Shown here: one piece after another, positions 62,356 through 64,000 of the stretch | Layout: the number at the start of each line of letters is the position of its first letter | How positions within the stretch are numbered: position 1 is the first letter of the stretch | NCBI RefSeq assembly: GCF_025567045.1 | Contig: NZ_JAOQJK010000005.1 | Span: 218,501 to 282,500 of the forward strand | DNA: 64,000 nucleotides | Reading direction: 5' to 3' | Source: Barnesiella propionica | GTDB lineage: Bacteria > Bacteroidota > Bacteroidia > Bacteroidales > Barnesiellaceae | The notes under the pieces: generated by a model | Told to the model about the DNA's origin: nothing | The model's database searches: none | The model's input: the letters and a program-made list of their open reading frames with translations, nothing else | Position numbers and translations under genes: made by a program

Positions 62356-64000
62356 AAGTAATTAAGGGCGCATGGAGGATGCCTAGGCTCTCGGAGGCGA
62401 AGAAGGACGTGATAAGCTGCGAAAAGCTGCGGGGAGGAGCAAATATCCATAGATCCGCAGATATCCGAATGGGGCAACCCGGCAGGCAACTGTCATCACA
62501 CTAAGTGTGAAGCAAACGCGGGGAACTGAAACATCTAAGTACCCGCAGGAAAAGAAAATAAAAATGATTCCGCAAGTAGTGGCGAGCGAACGCGGAAGAG
62601 CCCAAACCGCTGATGTTTCGGCATGAGCGGGGTTGTAGGACCACGATACGGCAAAACGAACGGAAGTCGAAGCAACTGGAAAGTTGCGCCAGAGACGGTG
62701 AAAGCCCAGTAGACGACTCCGGCCGGCAGCCCAGTGGAATCCTGAGTATCGCGGGACACGAGAAATCCTGTGAGAACCAGCGGGGCCCATCCCGTAAGGC
62801 TAAATACTCCCGAGAGACCGATAGCGAACCAGTACTGTGAAGGAAAGGTGAAAAGAACCTCGAACAGAGGAGTGAAATAGACCCTGAAACCATGCGCCTA
62901 CAAGCGGTCGGAGCAGCATCAGCTGTGACGGCGTGCCTTTTGCATAATGAACCTACGAGTTACTCTTACTGGCAAGGTTAAGGAATTCAGTTCCGCAGCC
63001 GAAGCGAAAGCGAGTCCCAAGCGGCGTCAGAGTCAGTAGGAGTAGACGCGAAACCAAGTGATCTACCCTTGGGCAGGTTGAAGGTTAGGTAACACTAACT
63101 GGAGGACCGCACCGGTAAGCGTTGAAAAGCTTTCGGATGACCTGAGGGTAGGAGTGAAAGGCCAATCAAACTTGGAGATAGCTCGTACTCCCCGAAATGC
63201 ATTTAGGTGCAGCCTCGGAGATTGTGAAATAGAGGTAGAGCGACTGATAAGATGCGAGGGCTTCACCGCCTATCAAGTCTTGATAAACTCCGAATACTAT
63301 TTCATTGATTCCGGGAGTGAGGGCATGGGTGCTAAGGTCCATGTCCGAAAGAGGAACAACTCAGACCATCAGCTAAGGTCCCGAAATACCGGCTAAGTTG
63401 CACTAACGAAGTAAGACTGCAGAGACAGCTAGGATGTTGGCTTGGAAGCAGCCATTCATTTAAAGAGTGCGTAACAGCTCACTAGTCGAGGAGTTTTGCA
63501 TGGATAATAATCGGGCATAAGCCGGTTACCGAAGCTATGGATATCGCAAGATATGGTAGGGGAGCATTCCATCCGCCGCAGAAGGCCGTCCTCGAGGACG
63601 ACTGGAGGAAATGGAAAAGCAAATGTAGGTATAAGTAACGATAAAGGAAGCGAGAAACTTCCTCGCCGAAAGACTAAGGATTCCTGATCAACGCTAATCG
63701 GATCAGGTTCAGTCGGGACCTAAGGAATAGCCAAACGGCGCATCCGATGGAAGAAACGGTCAACATTCCGTTACTGGTTATGAGAGCGATGTGGAGACGA
63801 AGCAGTGACACACCCGCCTGCAGACGGAATAGCAGGTTAAAGAGTGTAGATAATGGAAAGGCAGGCAAATCCGCCTTTTCAGTCGACCTTGATAGTACTG
63901 AGCGCCCCCGGGCAATCAGATAGCGGTGGTAAACAGACTTCCAAGAAAATCCGCTAAGCATATCCCATAACCACCCGTACCCTAAACGGACACACGTAGT
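62356..64000 (+). rRNA. rrl: 23S ribosomal RNA, 5' part (cut by window edge)
   Basis: The 5' region (GTAATTAAGGGCGCATGGAG, then GATGCCTAGG) matches the start of 23S rRNA, and conserved 5' domain blocks continue to the window end. About 1.65 kb of some 2.9 kb is present. The start is an estimate. ORFs read on either strand here are chance. Confidence 0.95.

Overview
The window comes from a chromosome of the Bacteroidota, order Bacteroidales. Evidence: promoters follow the Bacteroides pattern (TTTG near -33 and TAnnTTTG near -7), the cell-division cluster is arranged as in this group, there is a glycine-lipid acyltransferase pair and a T9SS C-terminal sorting domain, the Cas9 locus is a Bacteroidetes-like type II-C, and the 16S rRNA reads as Bacteroidales. 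By eye the 16S looks close to the Barnesiella/Coprobacter lineage, but this was not tested.

Layout. (1) 1-16.2 kb, minus strand: division and cell-wall (dcw) cluster rsmH, ftsL-like, ftsI, murE, mraY, murD, ftsW, murG, murC, ftsQ, ftsA, ftsZ, followed by a YqeY-like gene and serS (cut by the window edge). Gaps are short or overlapping, so it reads as one long operon; no mraZ precedes rsmH. (2) 16.4-31.3 kb: housekeeping and envelope genes: a glsA/glsB-like pair, a WG-repeat lipoprotein, dusB with a GIN-domain protein, RNase H with an M16 peptidase, a TPR-like lipoprotein with shikimate kinase, alanine dehydrogenase, a two-subunit 2-oxoacid:ferredoxin oxidoreductase and an SLC13-type permease. 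A promoter and a terminator with no ORF between them (21.53-21.76 kb) suggest a small RNA. (3) 31.3-44.7 kb, accessory: a type II-C CRISPR-Cas locus in pieces. cas9-cas1-cas2 lie at 39.5-44.4 kb and a divergent tracrRNA at 44.5 kb. The short array (three 47-bp repeats, two 30-bp spacers) is at 32.5 kb, with a degenerate repeat 1.1 kb further left. A mobilizable element of about 6.4 kb (MobV relaxase, tyrosine recombinase, three membrane proteins, cupin) sits between cas2 and the array. Prophage debris (broken hicA, intact hicB, a frameshifted small phage gene) sits between the degenerate repeat and the array. (4) 44.7-53.2 kb, minus strand: a probable four-gene operon with a T9SS/YD protein, a secreted fibre-like protein, a 2026-residue RHS/SpvB protein with a distinct C-terminal domain carrying HELHH, and an overlapping small lipoprotein that could be its immunity partner. 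(5) 53.4-60.0 kb: mrp, trmB, an S24 repressor with a divergent promoter leading into a long hairpin, a decayed GNAT gene, gapA, a possible 28-residue Cys-rich microprotein, mscL and panB. (6) 60.2-64.0 kb: an rRNA operon with its promoter, 16S, tRNA-Ile(GAT), tRNA-Ala(TGC) and the first part of 23S.

How it fits together: most of the window is core genome. The accessory section records at least two insertions in or beside a CRISPR array. The cas genes and tracrRNA look intact, and the tracrRNA anti-repeat still matches the displaced array, so the system could still work in split form. All family assignments rest on reading motifs in the translated sequence; no database search was run.
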